64,000 bases of DNA from Mycoplasma sp. 2045 (GTDB lineage: Bacteria > Bacillota_I > Bacilli_A > Mycoplasmatales > Metamycoplasmataceae), in contig NZ_CP102083.1 in assembly GCF_024582715.1 (NCBI RefSeq), positions 310,001 to 374,000 of the forward strand. The letters run 5' to 3'. Both the position numbers and the translations under genes were made by a program. Within the stretch, counting starts at the first letter, position 1. Every line of letters starts with the position of its first letter. The notes beneath the pieces are model-generated. The model was not told where the DNA came from. It made no database searches and worked only from the letters and a program-made list of their open reading frames with translations. This document shows, in pieces, positions 1-9,248 of the stretch.

Positions 1-576
1 ATTTTCAAGTCTTTTTCTTCCAAATAAACATTTATTTTGTTTAAATGATTTAATTACTAATTCATCATATTTATTATTAAATTTTAGATTTTTATTTTGT
101 TTATTTTTTGTTTTTAAATTATGAATGGTTGATTTAGACTTGTTAAATGAAAGACCCAATCTTCTTACAGAAATTGAAGACTTTTTTATCTTAGAAATAT
201 CAACTTCAATTCCATTTTTATCAAAAGAATCTTTGTAAATTTCCAAAAGTTCTATTAATTGTTCTTTTGGCATTTTTTCTCATTCTTTTTTAACAATTTC
301 AATTGGGGTTATATTTTTCTTTTTTGACCTTCCTACACCTTTACCTTTTTTAGAAGATTTGCCTGTTTGAGATTCTAAATTAGTCATACCTAAATTATAT
401 CTTTTGTAATTTCTAATAAAATATCTTTTCACTTCTATGAATTTTTTATCAAAAAAGCTAATTCCTCTGATTGAAAGAAATTTATTTTCAAAATCATTTT
501 TTGCAATTAAACCTTTTTTATAATCATGATAAATTGAAAAAAGTTCAAGTCATTCATGCTGTTTAAGTTGTCTCAT
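1..576 (-). CDS. IS3-family transposase, N-terminal 192 residues, truncated by window edge
   Basis: The minus-strand frame starts at ATG 576 (MRQLKQHEW), preceded by GGAGAATAT as ribosome binding site, and stays open to base 1 with TGA read as Trp. Residues about 80-160 are lysine-rich with helix-turn-helix character (SISVRRLGLSFNKSKSTIHNL), as in OrfA of IS3 elements. Near the window edge comes KSFKQNKCLFGRKRLEN, which matches the start of the OrfB integrase region (typically ...YGYRRI). OrfA-like and OrfB-like parts appear to be in one frame, as in several mycoplasma IS3/IS150-group elements. The DDE catalytic core is beyond the window, so activity cannot be judged. Confidence 0.75.
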
Positions 577-596
577 ATATTCTCCTATACAAAAAA

Positions 597-625
597 CACG
601 AAATATGGATTGTCCATATTTCGTG
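597..625. repeat. Perfect 13-bp inverted repeat just inside the IS end
   Basis: CACGAAATATGGA (597-609) and TCCATATTTCGTG (613-625) are perfect complements with a 3-nt loop. The hairpin lies between the IS end and the transposase start. In other insertion sequences such hairpins block expression by transcripts entering from outside; that role is inferred here. Confidence 0.7.
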
Positions 626-630
626 TCCCA

Positions 631-1035
631 GTTTACCTTAAACTTTCTTTTTAAACTTTTTTCAAATAGTTATTTATGATTCATTTAAAGCAAGTTAAAT
701 TCATTGAGAAAAATCGAGCAAATTATCAGAATTTTTTCAATTTTTTCATGAAAATCACAACTTATTATTAACCTAAATATTTTTTTCTTAAAATTCCTCT
801 CACTAATTGTTTAAATATTTGCAAATTTTGACTAATTTTCATCAATTTTGTCTCAATTAATTTAATGTATTAAATTAGTAAAAAATGGAAAAAATGCACT
901 TTTTCCATAAAAAATATCAAAAATTCACAAAAATCAGATTTTGAGTAAGTCTGATTTTTGTGAATTTTTCACATTTATGAAAAATCTAAAAAATTTTGCT
1001 AAAAAAATAAATATTTTTTAAATGCTTGTGTAATT
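631..1035. other. Intergenic region between IS end and mraZ with a 20-bp inverted repeat (919-969)
   Basis: No gene is supported in this stretch. It contains a perfect 20-bp inverted repeat, arms 919-938 and 950-969 with an 11-nt loop, whose sequence centres on TCACAAAAATCAGA. The right arm is rich in T. It could be a transcription terminator shielding mraZ from IS-driven transcription, or a leftover of an older element. A 20-bp perfect stem is longer than the other terminators in this window. Confidence 0.5.
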
Positions 1036-1073
1036 TGGTGTAGAATTATGGTGGATAGTGGGAGGATGTGGTA
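1036..1073 (+). promoter_or_regulatory. Predicted MraZ operator overlapping promoter and ribosome binding site of mraZ
   Basis: Three TGGNN units, TGGTG (1049-1053), TGGGA (1059-1063) and TGGTA (1069-1073), follow each other with exactly 5-nt spacers, so the period is 10 nt. A fourth TGGTG lies at 1036-1040, out of phase. E. coli MraZ binds TGGGN repeats with 5-nt spacers upstream of its own gene, so this is very probably the autoregulatory site. It overlaps a possible -10 box TAGAAT (1041-1046) and the Shine-Dalgarno GGGAGGA. Bound MraZ could therefore block both transcription and the start region. Confidence 0.75.
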
Positions 1074-1077
1074 AATT

Positions 1078-1512
1078 ATGTACGGCGAATACTCAAGAAA
1101 CATAGATGATAAGAACCGTGTGGTCATTCCACCGGTCTTCAGAGATGAACTCGGTTCGAAAGTTTTTGTTACCATCGGTTTTGATGGTAATGCTGAAATT
1201 AGATCAATCGAAGAATACAAAGCTTACATCAGAATGATTGAAGAAAATAATCGTTTTGATAGAAATGCACGTATTCTCGCAAGATACATTTTAGGAAACA
1301 CTTACGAAATCGACCTTGATAATCAAAACCGTATCTCATTACCAAAAATTATCATTGACAAACTATCCATCAAAAAAGAAGTTATTTTCATTGGTGTAGG
1401 TTCAATTGCTGAACTATGATCAAAAGAAAAATACGATGAATTCAACAATCAATACTCTCTTGATGATATAGCAAATATCGCTCAAACTCTTTCAGGTCAT
1501 GGAACAAAGTAA
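1078..1512 (+). CDS. mraZ: Transcriptional regulator MraZ
   Basis: 144 residues with the AbrB-like double-psi fold typical of MraZ. It begins MYGEYSRNIDDKNRVVIPP and the second half repeats the pattern (YEIDLDNQNRISLPK), as expected of the two swapped-hairpin halves; family length is about 140-150. TGA at 1417-1419 is Trp, so the frame runs to TAA at 1510-1512. MraZ is a DNA-binding ring-forming regulator of the division and cell-wall cluster. Here it should act on the repeats directly upstream (1049-1073). The gene overlaps rsmH by 14 nt, so the two are translationally coupled. Start ATG 1078 has GGGAGGATG at the proper distance. Confidence 0.93.
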
Positions 1513-2407
1513 ATTACATTATTCAGTTCTATTAAACGAAACAGTAGATTCACTGGATATAAAACCAGATGGAATTTATGTTGATTTAACTGTAGGAATG
1601 GGTGGTCACTCATCAGAGATATTAAAAAAACTTACAACAGGTCACTTATATGCTTTTGATAAAGATGATTATGCTTTAGAACAATCAAAAGCAAGACTTG
1701 AAAAAATAAGTAATAATTTCACACTTATTAAAAGTGACTTTAAAGATTTTGTTTCAAAATTACATGAACAAAATATCTTTAAAGTCAATGGAATTATTGC
1801 TGACTTAGGAATTTCATCACCACAAATTGATCAAGCAGAACGTGGATTCTCATATAACAAGGATGCAAAACTTGATATGCGTATGAATCAAGCGCAAGAA
1901 CTTGATGCTTATTATGTAGTTAACTACTATGATGAAGATAAATTGGCTGATATATTATGAAAATACGCTGATGTAAAACTTAATAAAAAAGTTGCGAAGG
2001 CCATTCGTAATAATCGTCCAATTAATACTACATTAGAGTTAGTTAATGTCATAAAAAGTGCATATCCAGCTGCATTACTTAGAGAAAAAAATCCAGCTAA
2101 AGCAATTTTTCAAGCAATCAGAATTGAAGTTAACAATGAACTTGATTCATTAAAACAATTACTTGAAAATGCACTTGGTATGTTAGATACAAATGGAACT
2201 TTAAGCATTATTACATTCCATTCTATTGAAGATAAAATGGTAAAAAATGCATTTGCAGAAGTTACCAAATCTAAAATACCATCAAAAATGCCAATTCAAG
2301 AACAAAAAGAATTTATAACTAAATCAATCAAAGCTTCTAAACAAGAAATTGAAGAAAACAATAGATCAAGAAGTGCAAAACTAAGAATTATTAAAAAATT
2401 AAAATAA
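1499..2407 (+). CDS. rsmH: 16S rRNA (cytosine1402-N4)-methyltransferase RsmH
   Basis: 302 residues, close to the usual 300-315. SAM-dependent methyltransferase that modifies C1402 in the P-site of 16S rRNA. Seen: N-terminal HYSVLLNETVDSLDIKPDG, SAM motif VDLTVGMGGHS (around residues 29-39), ADLGISSPQID and RGFSYNKDAKLDMRM (around 96-130), and the C-terminal SIITFHSIEDKMVKNAF plus NNRSRSAKLRIIKK, all hallmarks of MraW/RsmH. TGA at 1958-1960 is read as Trp. The start overlaps the end of mraZ, and the next gene follows after 10 nt with its own AAGGAG site. Confidence 0.95.
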
Positions 2408-2417
2408 AGGAGTAATT

Positions 2418-3635
2418 ATGAGCAAGTACATAGCAAACTATCATATAACAGATACAAATGCAGAATTTGTACTTGTTAAATATCAAAATGATAATTACTT
2501 CAATGTTTTAAGTCGTACTTCAGAATATAACTCATTTGACATTATAACTTTTGACGCATGATATCAGCAAGCTGCTGTAGCAACAAAAACAGTTGTAAAT
2601 GATAGTGAGCTAGAGTTAAATGTAATTTTTGATGACAATTTATTTGAAAACTTATCATTTTCAAGATTTATCAACCAATTAGATAATAACAACAATCTAA
2701 TTAACTCTTCAGAGGTTGAAAAATCACTTGAAAACTTAATGCAAAAACACATTAAATTCTCAAACTTAGAGAATTTCATCTCTTCACCAACAATTAACTG
2801 AACAACAGTTAAAGGTGATATTAACAAAGAATATGCAAATGTACCTACAGATAGAGAGTACACAAAAATTAGTCAAGTATTTTCATTATTTGACACAGGT
2901 TTAGATAGAACAAACTTAGAAACATTAAAAGAAATGTTCACTAAACCTTATTCAGAAACAAACTTAACAGTTACTTTCTATCTTAAGTCACAATTAGTTG
3001 CAAGTAAAATTACAGATACAGCTGTTCAAAGCATCGCTGTAGACTTAAACAAAAATTATTTATCACTTTTTGTAGTTAAAAATGGAAAAATTTTCAACTA
3101 CAAAAAATATGACAATATTTCATTAAATTACTTAGTTAATAAATTAGCAAATCATCTTAAGGTAAATAATCAACTAGTTGCCAATATGATTGATTACCAC
3201 ACAAGATTAGATGAATTTTCAAATGGATTTGATGAAGATGCTGAAGTTTACAAATTTGTTGTAGCAAAATACAATGAATTTAAAAAACGCTTATCAAACT
3301 TAGTTTTAGATTTTTACAATCTAAATAGAAAACATTTAGATTTATCAAATTTAAAAAGCTTAATTGTAAATTCAGAAAATGAATTTATCGCAAATGATTT
3401 AAAAGAATCATTTAGCAACAATTTCAATCAGCTACGTGTTCAAAATTTATTAGCTGACAACGTTTTTACTTTATTTACTTTAGAAAACAAATTAATTCAG
3501 CAAGCTATTTTACAAAGTAACAATATGCTTATTGAAAAAGATCAAAACAACACTATTATTAGTAGAATAGATTATTCAAGATCAAAAAGAAATATCTTTG
3601 CAAGAATTTTTACAAACCTTTTTAACCATAAATAA
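2418..3635 (+). CDS. Degenerate FtsA-like protein between rsmH and ftsZ
   Basis: 405 residues, near FtsA length (about 420); it has the position of ftsA in the cluster but no clear sequence match to it. Around residues 207-245 the pattern AVDLNKNYLSLFVVKNGKIF followed by a conserved hydrophobic helix resembles the phosphate-2 segment of actin-like FtsA, but the glycines are gone (DLNKNY). Around residue 318 NSEN stands where the adenosine-motif glycines would be. The last residues, RNIFARIFTNLFNHK, form a basic amphipathic helix like the FtsA membrane-targeting tail. I infer a membrane tether for FtsZ that has lost nucleotide binding. TGA codons are read as Trp. It starts 10 nt after rsmH with AAAGGAG and ends 11 nt before ftsZ. 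Confidence 0.55.
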
Positions 3636-3646
3636 GGAGTTAAAAA

Positions 3647-4906
3647 ATGGATCAATTAACCCAAAATAGTCCATATAAAAAATGAGAGAACTTTAAAATT
3701 ACCATCATTGGCGTTGGTGGTGCAGGAAATAATGCAGTAAATATGATGATTGATGAAAATTTGCCAAACATCAATTACATAGCTGCAAACACAGATTCTC
3801 AAGCATTAGAATACAGTAAATGTGAAAATAAATTAACTCTTGGAAAAAGTAACAATGGTTTTGGTGCTGGTTCAAATCCAGAACTTGGATTAGAACTTGC
3901 TAAAGAAAGTATTGAAGATATTAAAGAAAAATTAAGCGGTTCAAAAATTGTAATAGTAACTGCCGGATTTGGTGGAGGAACAGGTACTGGAGCAGCACCG
4001 TTAATTGCCAAAATTGCCAAGGAGCAAGGTGCATTAGTATTAGGTATCGTTTCTACACCATTCACATATGAAGGTAAAGCAAGAAATAAAATAGCTACAA
4101 ATGGTATTGAAAATCTTAAACAAAATACAGACGCATATTTAGTTTTATCAAACCAAAAAATTTCGGAATTGAACCCATCAGTTCCGAGTGCAGACTTATA
4201 CAGATTAGCTAACGTAAGTTTAAAAAATATTGTAGTCGCAATTAATAGCATTTTAAACAAAGTAGGATTTATCAACATTGACTTTGCTGATTTTAAAAAT
4301 GCATTGACAAATTCAGGTAAATCAATCATTAACGTTACACAAGGTTCAGGAGAATCAAAAGTTTCAAAAGCACTTAACAAGCTTTTTGAGCCAAACTATT
4401 ATGATTATCCATTATTTGCACCTTCAAGATTATTAATTAACTTGCAATATGACCAAAATACGACATCAGCTCAAATTCAAGAAGCAATTATGGGTGTTTA
4501 CAAAAAACTAAACATCGATGAAGCTAATGAATCAGAAGCTATCAAAATAGGTCAAGAAATTATCAATACACCACACAATGCAGGATTTTTCAAAATCACT
4601 GTAATTGGTTCAGGCGAAGATGAGCAAGTTGACAAAAACATCTATGTGCAAGAAGAAAAATTTGAAGTTATAGAACAAATCAATGAGCTAGAAGACATCA
4701 AAGAAGACACAATTATTCTTGAAGATGTCCAAGGTATTATTGAACAAGAAATCAAGTTACAAACTCAAGATACAGAAATTCTTAAAGTTGAAGAAGATGC
4801 TGCAGATGCATCAAAAGAAAATCCTTCTATAGAATTATTAAACTACTTCAATATTCCAAACGAAAACGAAGTAGATGATTCAAAAACAAAGGTATGATTT
4901 AATTAA
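3647..4906 (+). CDS. ftsZ: Cell division protein FtsZ
   Basis: 419-residue tubulin-like GTPase that forms the division filament. Seen: nucleotide-binding IIGVGGAGNNAVNMMI (about residues 20-36), the G-box GFGGGTGTGAAP (about 105-116), the T7-loop region GFINIDFADFKNAL, then a long acidic linker rich in Glu/Asp and Ile (about 320-415). The true start is ATG 3647 (AAGGAG upstream); a TGA-Trp at codon 12 hides it from standard-code ORF finders, and a second TGA at 4895-4897 precedes the real stop. The tail KVWFN differs from the canonical C-terminal peptide, which may fit an unusual partner (the preceding FtsA-like protein). Confidence 0.95.
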
Positions 4907-4959
4907 AATAATTGATGTCTTTGAAGAATATTTTAATCACAAAATTATGCTAATTTTTC

Positions 4960-4984
4960 ACAGTTCTAAAAAACTGTTTTTTTA
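4960..4984 (+). terminator. Intrinsic terminator after ftsZ
   Basis: ACAGTT (4960-4965) and AACTGT (4972-4977) form a short stem with a 6-nt loop, followed by a run of seven T. A second small hairpin (ATGCAAT 4984-4990 with ATTGCAT 4998-5004) follows. The rest to 5171 is AT-rich and holds the promoter region for the next operon. Confidence 0.6.
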
Positions 4985-5171
4985 TGCAATTTTTGTAATT
5001 GCATAATTTAAAATTAACTAATTTAGCTGATATCAAAATCAAAAATTAATTTGTCAATTAACTAAAACCACTTTCTGCAATGCTTATTTAACTAGTTTAA
5101 AAATTTTATTTTTAAAAAAAACAATTTAAAATTATATAAATTAAAAAAGTAAATATACAAAAGGAGTCAAT

Positions 5172-5411
5172 ATGGATAAGAAAACTAAAGAAAAAAGAAA
5201 ATTCATTGACTTAGTTGAATTTAGAAAAAATGAGATAAATAACGCTCGTGTTAAAGCACAAGCAGAAAAAGAAGCATTAGAACACAAAAAATCACAAAAA
5301 GCTCTTCCTTGATACAAAAAAGATTTAACTTTTAACATTCTTGGAATAGCTTTCACATTACTTGTAATGGTGCTAATCATCCTAATCGCATATTTTGTTA
5401 AAGGCGCATAA
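5172..5411 (+). CDS. Small single-pass membrane protein upstream of cdaM
   Basis: 79 residues with AAAGGAG upstream. The N-terminal ~50 residues are highly charged (lysine-rich, helical) and carry a Trp encoded by TGA (LPWYKKD). Residues about 55-75 form one hydrophobic segment (ILGIAFTLLVMVLIILIAYF). The likely topology is cytoplasmic N-terminus with a C-terminal membrane anchor. Its stop codon shares bases with the cdaM start (TAATG), so it is translationally coupled to cdaM. I do not recognise the family. A role as a partner or regulator of the cyclase, as CdaR is in Bacillus, is only inferred from position. Confidence 0.75.
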
Positions 5412-6001
5412 TGAATGTTGTTGCAATCATTTCATTAGTTATAGGTTGCTTAACTTTTATAGCAATCCTAGGGCTTTTAGGTTACTTCTTAAAACCAATG
5501 ATTTCTACATTTGTTGGAAATAAAATCAGAAAATCAAAATATGAAAAATTAGGAAAAAGTAGTCAAATTCGTTTAATTAACCAATTAAGAGAAACAGTTG
5601 ATTATTTATCAAAAAACAAAATTGGTGCTCTTATTACGATTGAAAACAATGACAACATTGATAACTTAAGAACTGATGGTGTTGTTGTTAATGCAAATAT
5701 TTCAAGCAGTTTGCTTATTTCGATTTTTAATAAAACATCTCCATTGCACGATGGTGCAGTGGTTATTAGAGATAACAAAATCTACTATGCAGCTACATTT
5801 TACAAAATCACAAAAAGAAGTTTTGAAGCTAATTATGGCTCAAGACATAGAGCTGCTTTAGGAATTTCTGAACAATCAGATGCAACTACAATTGTAGTTT
5901 CGGAAGAAAATGGACAAATTAAAATCATCAAAAACGGAGCAATGATAGATACTGAATTAGATCATTTCCAAGAAGATTTAATTAAGTACTTAAGTGAGTA
6001 A
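5411..6001 (+). CDS. cdaM: Diadenylate cyclase (c-di-AMP synthase), CdaM/CdaA type
   Basis: 196 residues. It makes cyclic di-AMP from two ATP at the membrane. Residues about 5-27 are one transmembrane helix, fewer than the three of Bacillus CdaA and as in mycoplasma CdaM. The DAC domain follows: IGALITIE, the catalytic LHDGAVVI (DGA motif, about residues 115-122) and SRHRAALGISEQ (RHR motif, about 143-154), all intact. It is coupled to the small membrane protein upstream and lies 1 nt before mgtE, which suggests a link between c-di-AMP and ion or magnesium transport. Confidence 0.93.
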   Translation: MNVVAIISLVIGCLTFIAILGLLGYFLKPMISTFVGNKIRKSKYEKLGKSSQIRLINQLRETVDYLSKNKIGALITIENNDNIDNLRTDGVVVNANISSSLLISIFNKTSPLHDGAVVIRDNKIYYAATFYKITKRSFEANYGSRHRAALGISEQSDATTIVVSEENGQIKIIKNGAMIDTELDHFQEDLIKYLSE

Positions 6002-6002
6002 T

Positions 6003-7472
6003 ATGAACTTCACAGAAGAACAAAAATTAGAGTTAATACAAAATTTAAGAACTCTCATTGCTGCTAAAAAAATTAAAGACGTTAGATTGTTGCTTGAAAA
6101 ATATCCTCTTGCAGACTTTGCTGAGGCACTTGGTGAATTAACAATCAATGAGCAACTTTACATTTTAAGGGTGCTTAAAACTGAAGATGCTGCTGACGTT
6201 TTTGCTTATTTAGATGATGATACAAAAGTTAATTTAGCTCAATCATTCACTCAAGATTGAGGTATGGAAGTTTTACAAGAACTTCAAACTGACGAGTTAG
6301 CTGACGTTCTTGAAGAATTACCAGCTAACATTACAAAATACATTTTGTCTAAAACAGATGCAGAAAAAAGACAAAAATTAAATAACATTTTATCTTACGA
6401 TGACGATAGCATCGGAAGTATTATGAGCGTTGATATGTCTGTTCTTAAATCTGATTGAACAGTTAAAAAAGCTATTTCAAAAATCAAAAAAGACTATAGA
6501 AGCAACATTGAACTTACACATAACTTCTATGTTGTAGATGACCAAAAGAAATTACTTGGTGACATCACACTTGAAGAATTAGTCTTTGCAGATGATGAAA
6601 AAGAAACTTTAGATGAACTTTATAACGTTGTTACAACAGTTCATCCAAATGATAAAAAAGAAAATGCAGCTAACATATTTGCTGACCACGATAGATCAAC
6701 ACTTCCGGTAACTACAGCTGATGGATACCTTATCGGTATGATTACAGCTGACGATGTTATTGATGTTATTCAAGATTCAGCAACAGAGGATATGTATAAG
6801 CTTGCCGGGATTAACCCTGAAGCTGCTGAAGAAAGTTATCTTAAAACAACAATCATGCAAATTGTTAAATCTCGTGTTTTATGATTAATTATCTTAATGA
6901 TTTCAGCTACTTTATCTCAATTTATTATTCAAAAATTCACTGACGTTTCAGAAGGATTTGTTAATGGAATTAATGTTGCAATTTCTTCTGCTATCTTAGT
7001 TGGACTTATTCCTATTATTTCAGGGGCTGCCGGAAACGCAGGTTCTCAATCTTCCACAACAATTACTCGTGCAGCATCTTTAGGCGAAATTGCAACTAAA
7101 GATATTTGAAAAGTAGTTGGTCGTGAAGTGTCCATTGGTGCTATTATTGGGGCGATTATGTTCGTAGTCAATGTAGCCAGACTTTATATTTACTTTGCAA
7201 TTCCATCATTTAGAGAAAGTGATGGTAAAACAGCAAGTTGAGGAGTTCTTTCATTTGTTATTTTAGCAAGCTCATTATCACTATTTTTTGTAGTTATCTT
7301 TGCTAAATTCTTAGGAACAATTATTCCTCTTGTAGCTATTAAATTTAAAAAAGACCCAGCTGTTATGTCTGCTCCAATTTTAGCGACATTATCAGATGCT
7401 TTATCAACATTGATTTTCTTCGGTCTTAACATTTTAGTTCTTTTCATAGCACACAGTGCTCATTGAATTTAA
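6003..7472 (+). CDS. mgtE: Magnesium transporter MgtE
   Basis: 489 residues, normal for the family. Order: superhelical N domain (residues ~1-135, with repeats such as LQTDELADVLEELPANI), two CBS domains (~140-265), then the C-terminal membrane domain with about five helices. The pore signature ISGAAGNAGSQSSTTITRAA and the DPAVMSAPILATLSDALS motif are both clear. TGA-Trp codons at 6258, 6456 and further on break it for standard-code tools. The ATG at 6003 is preferred over the in-frame GTG at 5994; it lies 1 nt after the cdaM stop. No magnesium riboswitch is visible upstream. Confidence 0.95.
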
Positions 7473-7481
7473 GGAGAATTT

Positions 7482-7814
7482 ATGCAACACGAAACAATTG
7501 ATATTGAAAAAATCGTTTTATTAGCAGAAAACTACGTGAATGCTAAAAAAGAAGCAAATGAAAACTTAAAATTAATCAAAGAAGAACTAAAGGATGTAGA
7601 CATTGAAATTTCAAGAACGCTATCAACTGGTGGAAAAATTTCATACGTACTATATCAACCTGCTAATTCATTTGACTACAGAGGATATGGAAACTTCTTA
7701 CATCAATCGATGTTAGAAGGAAGAACTTTTACACCTGAAGAATTAGAAGATTTAATAAAAGAATACGTAGTAGCAAAAGAACCTAAATGAAAATTAAAAA
7801 TAACTACAAAATAG
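7482..7814 (+). CDS. Hypothetical protein, 110 residues
   Basis: Starts at ATG 7482 with AAGGAG; the frame reads through a TGA-Trp at 7788 to TAG 7812. Soluble, mixed charge, no membrane segment. The first third is helical (coiled-coil-like, VNAKKEANENLKLIKEEL) and the middle has an aromatic-rich patch (YVLYQPANSFDYRGYGNFLH). It sits 9 nt after mgtE and 12 nt before the next gene, so it belongs to the same transcript. I do not recognise the family and assign no function. Confidence 0.8.
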
Positions 7815-7826
7815 AAAGGAGATGTT

Positions 7827-8399
7827 ATGCCTGATAATAAATTAAATATAGCAATTTGAGTTATCCTTGGTGTTGTTTTACTTGCTTTAGCATCATACAT
7901 CCTATACCAGTTCATTAAGGATAAAATTGCAAAGAAAAAACAAAGACAAGCGCACTTTGAATTTACACAAGAAGCAATTGTGTATGTTTATGAACTTAAC
8001 GTTATGGTTAACAAATTAATCAAACTTAACAAAGTAAAACATGATGAATTTGTGCCATCAATTGGTGAATACACAATGTCAGAAATTAACAATAACACTA
8101 GAAATGTTCTTGTTAAAGTATTTAAATCACCTGAATTTAGAGAATTCTTATTCAAAAACCCTGCTCACGAAACTTTTGTTAAAAACTTAGAACAACTTAG
8201 AGATTGCAACTCAAACTTATGAGCTAAAAAAATCCCTAATGTTTTAGAATACTTTGGCACAAATCAAGAAAAAGCTTTTGCAGAAGTTAAAAAATACAAT
8301 GAAGCCTCAATTAATCAAATTTATAAAGAAGAAGATGAATTACACAGCAAAATAGAGGAGATTTTTAAAAATGAATTCAACAAAGGAAAAGAAAATTAA
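7827..8399 (+). CDS. Hypothetical single-pass membrane protein, 190 residues
   Basis: Starts at ATG 7827 with AAAGGAG. Residues about 7-27 are a transmembrane segment (IAIWVILGVVLLALASYILY), followed by a basic stretch (KDKIAKKKQRQ), so N-out/C-in topology is expected. The remaining ~150 residues are helical and charged, without a motif I know. TGA at 8220-8222 is Trp. The 3' end overlaps the pgsA start by 29 nt, and the strong GAGGAG for pgsA lies inside this gene. No function assigned. Confidence 0.8.
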
Positions 8400-9195
8400 A
8401 AAAGTAAAAGTTGTAAAAGAAAAGAAAAAAATCAGTTTACCAAACTTGCTTACATTAATCAGAATCATTTTAGTTGTTCCAATGCTTCTATTAATGTCAA
8501 TTAGCATTTTATTAATTTACTTAGGAACTGGCCAAGCTGGTGCATCATATTTTGCATTAGGAGCTTCACAAAATTCAGGTAGCGTTCTAGGATACAAAAT
8601 TGCACTTACAATTATTAATTTATTAATCCTTGCAATTTTTATTGGAGCTATGGTCACAGACTACTTTGATGGAGCAATTGCAAGAAAACGTAATTTAGTA
8701 TCTGTGTTTGGAAAAGTTTGAGATCCAATTGCAGATAAACTAATGGTTAACTTAACACTTGTTTATTTAGCCGTAATTAATGTTTTACCTTTCTGAGCTA
8801 TGGCACTTTTCTTATTAAGAGATATTATTGTAGATGGTGTTAGAGTATTTTTAGCATCAAAAGGATACGATGTATCAGCAGGTAAATGAGGAAAAATTAA
8901 AACATTTGTTTTAGCTATTGGACTCACAATCACATTAACTGTTACAGTTGGATTGCATTATGCAACATTAAATGCAACATCACACCAACAAATTGTTAGA
9001 TACATTTTAAACATCCCAATTTACGTAGCTTTAGTATTTGCAATTCTTTCAGGAATTTTCTATGTAAGAAAAGCATTTAAAGCTGTTAAATTAGTTACAA
9101 CAACAGAAACAGTTACAACTACACAAACAAAAGTAGTTGAAGAAAAACAACCAGAACAAATTGAAAAATCAAAAAAAGAAGTAAATAAACAATAA
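8371..9195 (+). CDS. pgsA: CDP-diacylglycerol-glycerol-3-phosphate 3-phosphatidyltransferase
   Basis: 274 residues. It makes phosphatidylglycerol phosphate at the membrane. The CDP-alcohol phosphotransferase signature is present: DGAIARKRN...GKVWDPIADK, i.e. DG-x2-AR-x8-G-x3-D-x3-D. N-terminal KKISLPNLLTLIRIILVVPMLL is typical of PgsA. The length is above the usual ~180-200 because of an inserted loop (~50-80) and a C-terminal hydrophilic tail rich in Thr, Glu and Lys (residues ~240-274). The start overlaps the upstream gene and has GAGGAG. Several Trp are coded TGA. Confidence 0.92.
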
Positions 9196-9248
9196 TTTAA
9201 TTTAAATAAGCTCAAATCAAATATCAGTTAACATATCAAGGATTTACA

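Larger units (their letters stand above)
1..630 (-). mobile_element. IS3-family insertion sequence, right part only (element continues past window start)
   Basis: The transposase reading frame (minus strand) together with an outer end at about 630 defines the upstream end of an IS3-type element. Read on the minus strand the end begins TGGGACACGAA, and IS3-family ends usually start with TG. The rest of the element lies outside the window, so the other inverted repeat and the target duplication cannot be checked. The host DNA from 631 on is ordinary AT-rich intergenic sequence. Confidence 0.75.

Noticed and set aside
999-1220. Minus-strand ORF over the mraZ start
   Set aside because: It is a shadow of mraZ; MraZ is clearly recognisable on the plus strand and there is no ribosome binding site for the minus frame.
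3799-4380. 193-residue minus-strand ORF inside ftsZ
   Set aside because: Antisense of the conserved FtsZ GTPase core; its length comes from the codon bias of ftsZ.
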